A stretch of DNA of 64,000 nt, taken from Propionibacterium sp. Its GTDB lineage: Bacteria; Actinomycetota; Actinomycetes; Propionibacteriales; Propionibacteriaceae. The notes under the pieces were generated by a model. It had not been told where the DNA came from. It did no database searches and was given only the letters and a program-made list of their open reading frames with translations. Below are positions 51,631 to 59,539 of this stretch, one piece after another. Each line of letters starts with the position of its first letter. The first letter of the stretch is position 1. The translations under genes were made by a program, and so were the position numbers. The DNA lies in contig JAAYTZ010000060.1 in assembly GCA_012517965.1 (NCBI GenBank), positions 24,917 through 88,916 on the forward strand, given 5' to 3'.

Positions 51631-54600
51631 CTACCGCAGCGCGGCGCTGAGCTCGGTCTCCGGCTGGGCCCGTTGCGGCCGTTTGGAGGCGTTCTTGTGG
51701 GCCGTCGCCACCATCAGCTTGATCCGGTTGAGCTGGTTCACCTCGGAGGCGCCCGGGTCGTAGTCGATGGACGTGACGTTGGCCTGGGGGTACAGCCGCC
51801 GGAGTTCCCGGAACACTCCCTTGCCCACGACGTGGTTGGGCAGGCAGGCGAACGGCTGGGCGCAGACGATGTTCGGCGTCCCGGTCTCGATCAGGTCGAT
51901 CATCTCGGCCACCAGCAACCAGCCCTCTCCGGCGGTCGTCCCCAGCGAGATGACCGACTCGGCGCGCCGCGCCATGGTGGCGATGTCCGGGGGCACATGG
52001 AACTTGCCGCCGGCCCGGGCCAGCGCCCGGTGCGCCGGCTTGGTGTACTGGTCGATGAGCCAGAGCATGGCCTTCTGCCCGCGGACGCCGCCGCCGGTGC
52101 CGATGCCGAGGTTGTCGAGGCGCCACTGCGACGTGTACATGCTCATGCAGAAGAAGTCGAGGAGCCCCGGCAGGACGGCCTCGCAGCCCTCGTTCTCAAT
52201 GACCTCGACGGCGTGGTTGTTGGCGTCGGGTTGGAACTTGACCAGGATCTCGCCGACGAGGCCCACCCGTGGCCGGCGCGGCTCGTCGGTGAGCGGCAGG
52301 GCGTCGAACTCCGCCACCAGATGGTCGAGGATCCACCCGTAGCCGATCCGGCGCTCCAGCGTCGGGGAGTAACCGCCGTAGGTGAAGAACTCCGTGACGA
52401 GGGCGTCCCACTTGCGGTACAGGACCTGCGCGCTACCGGGCGCCTTCTCGTACGGGCGCACCCGGAGCAGGCAGTTCTGGATCACGTCCCCGATCACCAG
52501 CGCCTGGAGGCCGCGGTGGATCAGGGCGGGTGTGATCTTGAAGCCCGGCGCCTCCTCGAGGCCCTGGGCGCTCATCGCCAGCACCGGCACCTGGCCGAAG
52601 CCGGCGTCCTTGAGGCCCTTGCGCAGCATGCCCGCGTAGTTGGTCGCGCGGCACATGCCGCCGGTCTGGGTGATGACGACCGAGGAGTTGTCGGGGTCCC
52701 CGCCGCCGGTCTCGAACTTGTTGATGAGCTGACCGATCACCATGATCGCCGGGTAGCAGACGTCGTTGTTGACGTACTTCAGACCGCACTCGGTGTCGTC
52801 CTTGCTCGCGTGCTCGAGCAGTTCGACGCGGTAGCCGAGCCGCTGGAACACCGGCTGCAGCAACCGGAAGTGGATCGGCGCCATCTGCGGCGCGTACAGC
52901 GTGTGCTCCCGGCGGGCCTGCTTGGTGTAGACCGGCCAGGCCCCGGCCGGTTCGGCGTCGAACGTGGTCACCTCGGCCGACGGACGGCGCTCGGCCGTCG
53001 CCGCCTTCAGGGAGCGCAGCCGGATGGTCGCCGCCCCCAGGTTGGAGACCTCGTCGATCTTGAGGACGGTGTAGACGTCGTCGGCCGCCTCCAGGATCTC
53101 CTGGACCTGGTCGGTGGTGACGGCGTCGATGCCGCAGCCGAAGCTGTTCAACTGGACCAGTTGCAGGGCGGGCTCGGAGCGGACGAAGGCGGCCGCCTCG
53201 TACAGCCGGGTGTGATAGGCCCACTGGTCGCGCACGCGGAGCGGGCGCTCCAGCCGCGGCACGTCGGTGATCGCGTCCTCGCTGAGCACGACCATGCCCA
53301 GCTGGTTGATTATCTCGGGGATGCCGTGGTTGATCTCGGGGTCGACGTGGTAGGGCCGGCCGGCCAGCACGATGCCCTTGCAGCCGTGGTCGACCATGTA
53401 CTGCAGCGCCCGCCGGCCCTCGGCCCGCACGTCCTCCTTGAACCGCTGGTCCTCCTCGTAGCCGAGCCGGACCGCTTCGCGGGCCTCCTCGGGCGTGACG
53501 TCCCAGCTCTCGAAGATCTCCACGAGCCGCTCGGCGAGCTTCTCGGGATTGGCGAGGTTCACGAAGGGGTCGAGGTAGCGGACGCCGGCCTCGCGGAGGG
53601 CGTCCACGTTCTTGGCGAGCACCTGCGGGTAGAACGCGACGATGGGGCAGTTGAAGTTGTTGTCGGCCGCCTCGAACGACTGCTGCTCGTTCGTCACGCA
53701 GGGGTAGAAGATCGTGCGGACGCCCTTGGCGAGCAGGTGCTCGAGGTGGCCGTGGGCCAGCTTGGCCGGGTAGCAGACGTTCTCGGAGGGGATCGACTCC
53801 ATGCCGGCCTCGAACACCTCGTGGGAGGAGCGGCCGGACAGGACGACCTTGAAGCCGAGGTGGGTCAGCACCGTGAACCAGAACGGGTAGTTCTCGTACA
53901 TGTTGAGCACGCGCGGGATGCCGATGGTGCCCCGCCGGGCCCGGTCGTCGGTCAGGCGCCGGTAGGAGAAGATGCGCCGGTACTTGTAGTCGTAGAGGTT
54001 CGGGATCTCCGAGCGCCGCGGGCGGGCCTCCTCGGAGGCGCCGCGCTCGCACCGGTTGCCCGAGACGTGGCGGCTGCCGTCGTTGAAGTGGCTGATCGTG
54101 AGGCCGCAGTGGTTCTGGCAGAGCGTGCAGACACGGCGCTCGGTCGTGAGGGTGAACTGGGTGAGCTCGTCCAGTTCCATGAGGCTGGAACGCTGGCCGG
54201 GCAGCCAGGCCCGCTTCGCGGTGAGGGCGGCGCCGTACGCCCCCATCAGGCCGGCGATGTCGGGCCGCACGACCTCGACACCGGTGAGCAGCTCGAAGGC
54301 GCGCAGCACGGCGTCGTTGAGGAACGTGCCGCCCTGGACGACGACCTTCGCACCCAACTGGCCCGCGTCGCGGAGCTTGATGACCTTGTAGAGCGCGTTG
54401 CGGACCACGGAGTAGGACAGGCCCGCGGAGATGTCGCCGACCCCGGCGCCCTCCTTCTGGGCCTGCTTGACCGACGAGTTCATGAACACGGTGCACCGGG
54501 ACCCCAGGTCGACCGGCTGCGTCGACTGCAGGGCCGCGCGCGAGAAGGACGCCACATCGTGGTTCATGGTCTGGGCGAACGTCTGCAGGAAGCTGCCGCA

Positions 54601-55941
54601 CCCGGAGCTGCACGCCTCGTTGACCGCGATCGAGTCGACGGCGCCGTTGCGGATCCGCAGGTACTTCATGTCCTGCCCGCCGATGTCGATGACGCTGGTC
54701 ACGCCGGGGGCCACCTTCTCGGCGGCCCGGTAGTGGGCCATCGTTTCGATCTCGCCGTCGTCGACCCGGAGCGCGGCCCTGACGAGGCCCTCGCCGTAGC
54801 CCGTGACGCAGGACCGGCCCAGGTGGGCGTCCGCCGGCAGGCTCTCCCGCACCCGGCGCACGATGTCGACCGCGGCCGTGACCGGATCGCCCTGATTGGA
54901 GGCGTAGTGGCTGAAGACGATCTCATCGTCGGCGTTGAGCACGACGCACTTGATCGTGGTGGAGCCGGCGTCGATGCCCAGGAAGCACGGGCCGGACGCC
55001 GACGTCAGGTCGCCCTGGGGGACGGTGGCGAGCGCGTGCCGGGCCTCGAAGGCGGCGCGCTCGGCGTCGTCGGCGAACAGCGGGCGCATCACCGAACTCG
55101 CCGTGGTGAGCTGCTTGCCCGCGGCGTCCAGGGCGGCGATCAACTCGCTGCACGCGAAGCGGCGGCCGGAGCTGAGCTGCGCGGCGCCGAGGGCGACGTA
55201 CAGCTGGGCGTTCCGGGGCGTCGTGAACGACTCGGCGGACCCGGCCAGTGCGCGCTCGTACGCCTTGCGGAGCTCAGGCAGGAAGTGCAGCGGTCCGCCG
55301 AGGAAGACGATGTTGCCCCGGATCGGGCGCCCGCAGGCCAGGCCCGCGATGGTCTGGGTGGCGACGGCCTGGAACACCGAGGCCGCGAGGTCGGTGTGCT
55401 CGGCGCCCTGGTTCAACAGCGGCTGCACGTCCGACTTGGCGAACACGCCGCAGCGGGAGGCGATGGGGTAGAGGTGGGTGTACTCGGCCGCGAGATCGTT
55501 GAGGCCGGAGGCGTCCGTGTGGAGCAGCGTGGCCATCTGGTCGATGAAGGCCCCGGTGCCGCCGGCGCAGGTGCCGTTCATGCGCTGCTCGGGAACGGGC
55601 TTGAGGTAGGTGATCTTGGCGTCCTCGCCGCCGAGCTCGATGACGACGTCGGCCGTGGGGTGCAGCCGCTCGATGACCTCGGTGGCCGCGATGACCTCCT
55701 GGAAGAAGTCGACGCCCATCAGCTCGGCGACGTGCAGCCCGCCCGAGCCGGTGACGCCCACGGTCATGGGGGCGGCGCCGAACTCGCGGCGCACGTCCTC
55801 GATCAGCTCGCGCAGTTCGCCGCGGACGTCCGCGTGGTGGCGCCGGTAGTCTGAGAACACGATCGCGCCCTCGCGGAGGACGACCGCCTTGACCGTCGTC
55901 GACCCGATGTCGAGCCCGAGGGCCAGCTGGCTGGACTGCAT
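51631..55941 (-). CDS. giant acyl-CoA dehydratase activase-related protein (tandem BadF/HgdC modules plus dehydratase-like region)
   Basis: 1436 residues. Module 1 (about 4-275) has DIGSTTVKAV and the cluster Cys C125 (NGTCAGGTG) and C164. Module 2 (about 318-580) repeats DAGSTTIKCVV with C448 (SSGCGSF) and C483. Both keep the Cys positions that hold the shared 4Fe-4S cluster of HgdC-type ATPases. A Cys motif at 604-630 (CTLCQNHC and NRCERG) and a long region related to 2-hydroxyacyl-CoA dehydratase subunits (DUF2229, about 650-1400) follow. Such giants occur in anaerobes; their substrate is unknown. Inferred to drive an ATP-dependent low-potential electron transfer. Divergent from a TetR gene. 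Confidence 0.88.
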   Translation of the reverse strand: MQSSQLALGLDIGSTTVKAVVLREGAIVFSDYRRHHADVRGELRELIEDVRREFGAAPMTVGVTGSGGLHVAELMGVDFFQEVIAATEVIERLHPTADVVIELGGEDAKITYLKPVPEQRMNGTCAGGTGAFIDQMATLLHTDASGLNDLAAEYTHLYPIASRCGVFAKSDVQPLLNQGAEHTDLAASVFQAVATQTIAGLACGRPIRGNIVFLGGPLHFLPELRKAYERALAGSAESFTTPRNAQLYVALGAAQLSSGRRFACSELIAALDAAGKQLTTASSVMRPLFADDAERAAFEARHALATVPQGDLTSASGPCFLGIDAGSTTIKCVVLNADDEIVFSHYASNQGDPVTAAVDIVRRVRESLPADAHLGRSCVTGYGEGLVRAALRVDDGEIETMAHYRAAEKVAPGVTSVIDIGGQDMKYLRIRNGAVDSIAVNEACSSGCGSFLQTFAQTMNHDVASFSRAALQSTQPVDLGSRCTVFMNSSVKQAQKEGAGVGDISAGLSYSVVRNALYKVIKLRDAGQLGAKVVVQGGTFLNDAVLRAFELLTGVEVVRPDIAGLMGAYGAALTAKRAWLPGQRSSLMELDELTQFTLTTERRVCTLCQNHCGLTISHFNDGSRHVSGNRCERGASEEARPRRSEIPNLYDYKYRRIFSYRRLTDDRARRGTIGIPRVLNMYENYPFWFTVLTHLGFKVVLSGRSSHEVFEAGMESIPSENVCYPAKLAHGHLEHLLAKGVRTIFYPCVTNEQQSFEAADNNFNCPIVAFYPQVLAKNVDALREAGVRYLDPFVNLANPEKLAERLVEIFESWDVTPEEAREAVRLGYEEDQRFKEDVRAEGRRALQYMVDHGCKGIVLAGRPYHVDPEINHGIPEIINQLGMVVLSEDAITDVPRLERPLRVRDQWAYHTRLYEAAAFVRSEPALQLVQLNSFGCGIDAVTTDQVQEILEAADDVYTVLKIDEVSNLGAATIRLRSLKAATAERRPSAEVTTFDAEPAGAWPVYTKQARREHTLYAPQMAPIHFRLLQPVFQRLGYRVELLEHASKDDTECGLKYVNNDVCYPAIMVIGQLINKFETGGGDPDNSSVVITQTGGMCRATNYAGMLRKGLKDAGFGQVPVLAMSAQGLEEAPGFKITPALIHRGLQALVIGDVIQNCLLRVRPYEKAPGSAQVLYRKWDALVTEFFTYGGYSPTLERRIGYGWILDHLVAEFDALPLTDEPRRPRVGLVGEILVKFQPDANNHAVEVIENEGCEAVLPGLLDFFCMSMYTSQWRLDNLGIGTGGGVRGQKAMLWLIDQYTKPAHRALARAGGKFHVPPDIATMARRAESVISLGTTAGEGWLLVAEMIDLIETGTPNIVCAQPFACLPNHVVGKGVFRELRRLYPQANVTSIDYDPGASEVNQLNRIKLMVATAHKNASKRPQRAQPETELSAALR

Positions 55942-55957
55942 CTACGCTCCCGTAACC

Positions 55958-55983
55958 GAATGATCGTTCTAGCTCTAGGATAG
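55958..55983. promoter_or_regulatory. overlapping divergent promoters with palindromic operator between activase and tetR
   Basis: TAGGAT on the plus strand (55976-55981) and TATCCT on the minus strand (55983-55978) overlap almost completely. Next to them lie GAATGATCGTTC (55958-55969, one mismatched pair) and CTAG-CT-CTAG (55969-55978), both palindromic and typical in size of TetR operators. A repressor here would block both promoters. Confidence 0.5.
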
Positions 55984-56009
55984 ACGGGTCCCCGGCAGAG
56001 AGAGAACCG

Positions 56010-56597
56010 ATGGGTGCGGCGCGTGGCAACAAGAGGCTCAGCATCGTGGAGGCCGCGGCGCACCTGATCCGGAGCGAGGGCGTCCACGCGGCGTCCATCT
56101 CGGAGATCATCCGCGAGGCGCACGCCTCCGCCGGCACCATCTACCACCACTTCGCGAACAAGAACGACATCGTGCTGGCGGTCGCGCAGGCCGCGGTCGT
56201 CGAGCCGCTGCAGGAGATGCTGGCCCAGGAGTCGGGGGAGGGGACGTCGCCGGGCGCGCTGCTGCGCCAGATCGTCGCCGCGGTCATGGGCGGGGACGTG
56301 GAGTCGGCGCTGATCGTGCAGCTGTGGGCGGGGTCCTCGCGCGAGCCGCAGCTCAAGGAGGTGCTCCGGTCCCAGATGGCCGAGGTGCACGCCGGCATGA
56401 CCCGCGAGATCGCCCGCTGGCTCGCGGCCCGGGGCGTCCCGGACGCCGACCGGCGCGCCGTGTCCCTCGCCCACGTCACGATGGGCCAGGCGATGGGGCT
56501 GCTCGCCGAGCGGACGATCCTCACCGACCTCGACCGGGCGGCCTACCTGGACGAGGCGACCCGACTGCTGGACGCCGCGGCGTCCGCCCCGGCGTAG
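56010..56597 (+). CDS. TetR-family transcriptional regulator
   Basis: 195 residues. The N-terminal helix-turn-helix (about 8-55) contains IVEAAAHLIRSEGVHAASISEI and SAGTIYHHFANKNDIV. The C-terminal ligand domain is helical with no recognised ligand. GAGAGAGAA precedes ATG 56010. It is divergent from the 1436-residue activase gene and shares overlapping promoters with it, so it is the likely regulator of the activase, perhaps sensing an acyl-CoA or other metabolite (inference). It converges with the MFS gene, 10 bases between the stops. Confidence 0.9.
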   Translation: MGAARGNKRLSIVEAAAHLIRSEGVHAASISEIIREAHASAGTIYHHFANKNDIVLAVAQAAVVEPLQEMLAQESGEGTSPGALLRQIVAAVMGGDVESALIVQLWAGSSREPQLKEVLRSQMAEVHAGMTREIARWLAARGVPDADRRAVSLAHVTMGQAMGLLAERTILTDLDRAAYLDEATRLLDAAASAPA

Positions 56598-56607
56598 CCC
56601 GGCCCGC

Positions 56608-57819
56608 TCAGGGCGTGACGGCGGAGACGCGCGGCGTCCGGCGGGCGGCGAGCAGGTAGAAACCGAGAGCGGCGACGCTGAGCCCCGCGCCGGCGAGGAA
56701 GACGCCGCGGAAGCCGACGGCGGGCACGAGCGTGCCGAGGAGCGCGGGCCCGATGCCGGTGCCGGCGTCGACCACCAGGAAGAAGCTGGCGACCGCGATG
56801 CCGGCGTGCCCGCGCGGCACCCGGGCGATGGCGAACGCCTGACCGGCCGAGATCAACGTGCCGTACCCGACCCCGAGGAACGCGGCGCCGAGCAGCAGGA
56901 CCACCCCGTGCTCGGCGAGGGCCGTCGTGACCACGCCCGCGCTGACCGCGACCAGGGCGGGCACGAGCACGACGTCGTCGCCGTGCCGGTCCTGGACCAC
57001 GCCCGCGAAGGGGCGCGCCACCAGCAGCACCGACGCGTACACGACGAAGTAGCCGGACGCCGCCGGCGCGAGCGACGTCCCCAGGGTGTAGGTGTTCAGG
57101 AAGGTCAGGATCGACCCGAACGCGATCGCGGTGAGCGCCACCACGAGACCGATGGGCAGCGCCGGCCGCTCGATGATCGCCGGCCGGCCCCGGCCGGAGC
57201 GGCGCGGCTGCGGCGGCAGGCTGCGGGACGCCGTCAGGGCGAGCGCCGCGGCGACCAGCGCGAACCCCAGCACCGCCGCGAACACGCCGGCCATGCCGGC
57301 CGGGCCGTTGAGCAGGGCGAACCCCAGGAACGGGCCGAGGCCGGTCGCGACGGCCACCCCGGCCCCGGCCCAGCCGGCTCCCTCGCCTTGCCGGGCGGCA
57401 GGGACCAGCGACATGACCGACCCGAGGGCGGCCGACGCGGAGACGCCGAACGCGATCCCGTGGGCGAACCGGACGGCCAGCGTGCCCACCAGGGAGGGCA
57501 CCAGGAGATACCCGGCGCTGGTGAGGAGGTACGCCAACGTCGACCAGACCAGCACCCGGCGCAGCCCGTATGCGCCCAGGACGAACCCGGCGAGGGGACG
57601 GCCGAACAGGCCACCGATGAGAAAGATCGACGAGACCAGCCCCGCCTCGGCCGGGCTGGCGCCGAAGGCGGCCGCGGCGTGCGTCGCCATGGTGGCCATC
57701 AGGAGGTAGAAGACCATCGTGGACGCCAGGTTCGCCAGCGCGAGCATCACGAACAGGGGCGTGAACAGCGGCGGTCGGGCGGCGGGCGGCACGCCCGCCA
57801 ACCTACCCCGGGCGCCCAT
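56608..57819 (-). CDS. MFS transporter
   Basis: 403 residues, twelve hydrophobic segments. The first cytoplasmic loop has GGLFGRPLAGFVLGAYGLRRV, the MFS motif GxLxDRxGRR in variant form, and the second half has ARPFAGVVQDRHGDD at the matching place. It resembles drug/H+ or sugar-efflux permeases; the substrate cannot be stated. The start is uncertain: no clear ribosome site precedes ATG 57819, and a GTG eight codons in is possible. It converges with the TetR gene, so it need not belong to that regulator. Confidence 0.87.
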   Translation of the reverse strand: MGARGRLAGVPPAARPPLFTPLFVMLALANLASTMVFYLLMATMATHAAAAFGASPAEAGLVSSIFLIGGLFGRPLAGFVLGAYGLRRVLVWSTLAYLLTSAGYLLVPSLVGTLAVRFAHGIAFGVSASAALGSVMSLVPAARQGEGAGWAGAGVAVATGLGPFLGFALLNGPAGMAGVFAAVLGFALVAAALALTASRSLPPQPRRSGRGRPAIIERPALPIGLVVALTAIAFGSILTFLNTYTLGTSLAPAASGYFVVYASVLLVARPFAGVVQDRHGDDVVLVPALVAVSAGVVTTALAEHGVVLLLGAAFLGVGYGTLISAGQAFAIARVPRGHAGIAVASFFLVVDAGTGIGPALLGTLVPAVGFRGVFLAGAGLSVAALGFYLLAARRTPRVSAVTP

Positions 57820-57873
57820 GGGAGGTTGGCGGGGTTCGAGCCGCCGCCCGACCGGAGGTCGGGGCCGGTGGGG

Positions 57874-58839
57874 TCAGGCCTGGTCCTCCGGCGCCACGGA
57901 CAGGGCCGGGAAGTCGCCCAGGGCCGTGGAGAGGTAGCGGTCGCCGGAGTCGGGCAGGAGGACGACGATCCGCTTCCCGGCGCTCTCCGGGCGCTTGGAG
58001 ACCTCCAGGGCCGCCTTGAGGGCGGCGCCGCAGGAGATGCCGACGAAGAGGCCCTCGGTGACCGGCAGCCGCTTGGCGGTGGCCACGGCGTCCGCGCTGG
58101 ACACCGTCAACACCTCGTCGTAGAGCGAGGTGTCCAGGACCGCGGGCACGAAGCCCGCCCCGATGCCCTGGATCTTGTGCGGGCTGTGCTGGCCGCCGTT
58201 GAGGATCGGCGACTCGGCCGGCTCGACGCCCACGAGGCGCACCGCGGGGTTCTGCTCGCGGAGGTACCGGCCGGCGCCGGTCAGCGTGCCGCCGGTGCCG
58301 ATGCCGGAGACGAACACGTCGACGCGGCCCTCGGTGTCGGCCCAGATCTCGGGGCCGGTGGTCTCGTAGTGGACGGCGGGGTTGGCCGGGTTGTCGAACT
58401 GACCCAGGATCACGGCGCCCGGGGTGGCGTCGCGCAGCGCCTCGGCCTTCGCGATCGCCCCCTTCATGCCCTTGCTGCCCGGGGTGAGCACCACCTCGGC
58501 CCCGTAGACCCGCACGAGCGTGCGACGCTCGACGCTCATCGTCTCGGGCATGGTCAAGATGACGCGGTAGCCCTTCGCGGCACCGACCAGCGCCAGGCCG
58601 ATGCCGGTGTTCCCCGAGGTCGGCTCGATGATCGTCCCACCGGCAGTCAGCGCGCCGCGACGCTCGGCGTCCTCGATCATGCTCAGGGCGATGCGCTCCT
58701 TGACGCAGCCGCCGGGGTTGAACATCTCGAGCTTGGCGACGAGTTCGACCCCGGTGACGCCGGCGTCGGCGGCGAAGCGGTCGAGGGCGACGAGGGGGGT
58801 GCGGCCGATCAGATCGGTGACGGAGGCGTGGATGGTCAT
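57874..58839 (-). CDS. cysK: cysteine synthase A (O-acetylserine sulfhydrylase)
   Basis: 321 residues from ATG 58839, with AGAAGGAA upstream. K47 in [11 protein letters not shown] is the PLP lysine; most CysK read NPGGSVKDR, so Cys replaces Ser and Glu replaces Asp beside it. [12 protein letters not shown] and [13 protein letters not shown] are the substrate and phosphate loops, and the C-terminal GISCGAAL is present. It makes cysteine from O-acetylserine and sulfide. An upstream 22-codon leader ORF ending Cys-Arg suggests cysteine-responsive control. cysE is not adjacent. Confidence 0.93.
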   Translation of the reverse strand: MTIHASVTDLIGRTPLVALDRFAADAGVTGVELVAKLEMFNPGGCVKERIALSMIEDAERRGALTAGGTIIEPTSGNTGIGLALVGAAKGYRVILTMPETMSVERRTLVRVYGAEVVLTPGSKGMKGAIAKAEALRDATPGAVILGQFDNPANPAVHYETTGPEIWADTEGRVDVFVSGIGTGGTLTGAGRYLREQNPAVRLVGVEPAESPILNGGQHSPHKIQGIGAGFVPAVLDTSLYDEVLTVSSADAVATAKRLPVTEGLFVGISCGAALKAALEVSKRPESAGKRIVVLLPDSGDRYLSTALGDFPALSVAPEDQA

Positions 58840-58905
58840 GCGGTGGTTCCTTCTGGGTAGCGGGAGCGGACGCACGCGCGGCGCGCGGCGTTCAGGGAGA
58901 CGGGG

Positions 58906-58920
58906 GCCGACCGAGTCGGC
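58906..58920 (-). promoter_or_regulatory. small hairpin between the leader peptide and cysK
   Basis: GCCGA and TCGGC pair around a 5-base loop, 17 bases after the leader-peptide stop. It could be part of an attenuation or ribosome-site-masking structure; stability is modest. Confidence 0.3.
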
Positions 58921-58937
58921 GGGGGACAGAGGCCGGG

Positions 58938-59006
58938 TCAGCGACAAAGCGCACTGGCGACGCGGAGGTAGTCCACGTGCCGGCGCAGGATCGGCGTCTG
59001 GTTCAC
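58938..59006 (-). CDS. 22-residue putative cysteine-responsive leader peptide upstream of cysK
   Basis: GTG at 59006-59004 opens a frame closed by TGA at 58940-58938. The peptide ends [15 protein letters not shown], matching the actinobacterial 'putative leader peptide' pattern R-H-x-D-x-x-R-V-x-S-A-L-C-R found before sulfur-metabolism genes. An in-frame TGA (59012-59010) is just upstream of the GTG, so it cannot be longer. TACGGT on the minus strand (59018-59013) ends 6 bases before the GTG, so the ORF is leaderless, like the mycobacterial polycysteine leader ORFs. cysK starts 98 bases after the stop. Slow translation of the late Cys codon (TGT) under cysteine shortage would change downstream expression. 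The regulatory role is inferred; the ORF and motif are seen directly. Confidence 0.82.
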   Translation of the reverse strand: MNQTPILRRHVDYLRVASALCR

Positions 59007-59012
59007 GTTTCA

Positions 59013-59018
59013 ACCGTA
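59013..59018 (-). promoter_or_regulatory. -10 box TACGGT of the leader peptide-cysK transcript
   Basis: Minus-strand hexamer ending 6 bases before the leader GTG; transcription would begin at the leader start codon. Confidence 0.6.
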
Positions 59019-59049
59019 CGGGAGGAGGCGGTGCGGTGTCGAGACCGTC

Positions 59050-59526
59050 TCAGGGGGTGGCGCCGGGATAGCCGAGCTGTCGCCACGCCTCGTAGACGGC
59101 GATCGCGGCGGCGTTCGCCAGGTTGAGCGACCGCACCCCGGGCAGCATCGGGATCCGCACCCGCTCGGTCACCCGGGGGTCGGCGAGCACCTTCGGTGCC
59201 AGGCCGGTGGGTTCGGGGCCGAACAGCAGGACGTCGCCCGGGGCGTAGGCCACCGCCGAGTGCGGCAGCGAGGCGTGGGCGGTGAAGGCGAACACGCGGG
59301 CCGGCAGCAGGGCCGCGTAGGCGTCCTCGAGCGAGTCGTGGACGAACGTCGCCGCCTTGTCCCGGTAGTCGACGCCGGCGCGACGCAGCTTGGCGTCGTC
59401 CATCGCGAAGCCCAGCGGACGCGCCAGGTGCAGTTCCGCGCCGGTCACCGCCGCCAGCCGCATGGTGGCCCCGGTGTTGTTCGGGATCCGCGGGGAGCAG
59501 AACAGCAGGCGCACCGGGCCGGTCAT
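59050..59526 (-). CDS. trmL: tRNA (cytidine(34)-2'-O)-methyltransferase
   Basis: 158 residues from ATG 59526; AAAGGA sits about 9 bases upstream, whereas the ATG at 59535 would be too close to it. A minimal SPOUT methyltransferase: FCSPRIPNNTGATMRLAAVTG, HLARPLGF, LLFGPEPTGLAP and the knot motif IPMLPGVRSLNLANAAAIAVYEAWRQ. TrmL modifies the wobble base of leucine tRNAs. The pseudouridine synthase gene lies 13 bases upstream, probably in one transcript. Confidence 0.93.
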   Translation of the reverse strand: MTGPVRLLFCSPRIPNNTGATMRLAAVTGAELHLARPLGFAMDDAKLRRAGVDYRDKAATFVHDSLEDAYAALLPARVFAFTAHASLPHSAVAYAPGDVLLFGPEPTGLAPKVLADPRVTERVRIPMLPGVRSLNLANAAAIAVYEAWRQLGYPGATP

Positions 59527-59539
59527 GCCCGCCATCCTT

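Noticed and set aside
51502..55854. A 1450-codon open frame on the plus strand opposite the activase gene
   Set aside because: It is a shadow of the minus-strand gene caused by high GC at third positions. Its translation is low-complexity (rich in Val, Gly, Asp, His, Gln) with no recognisable domain.
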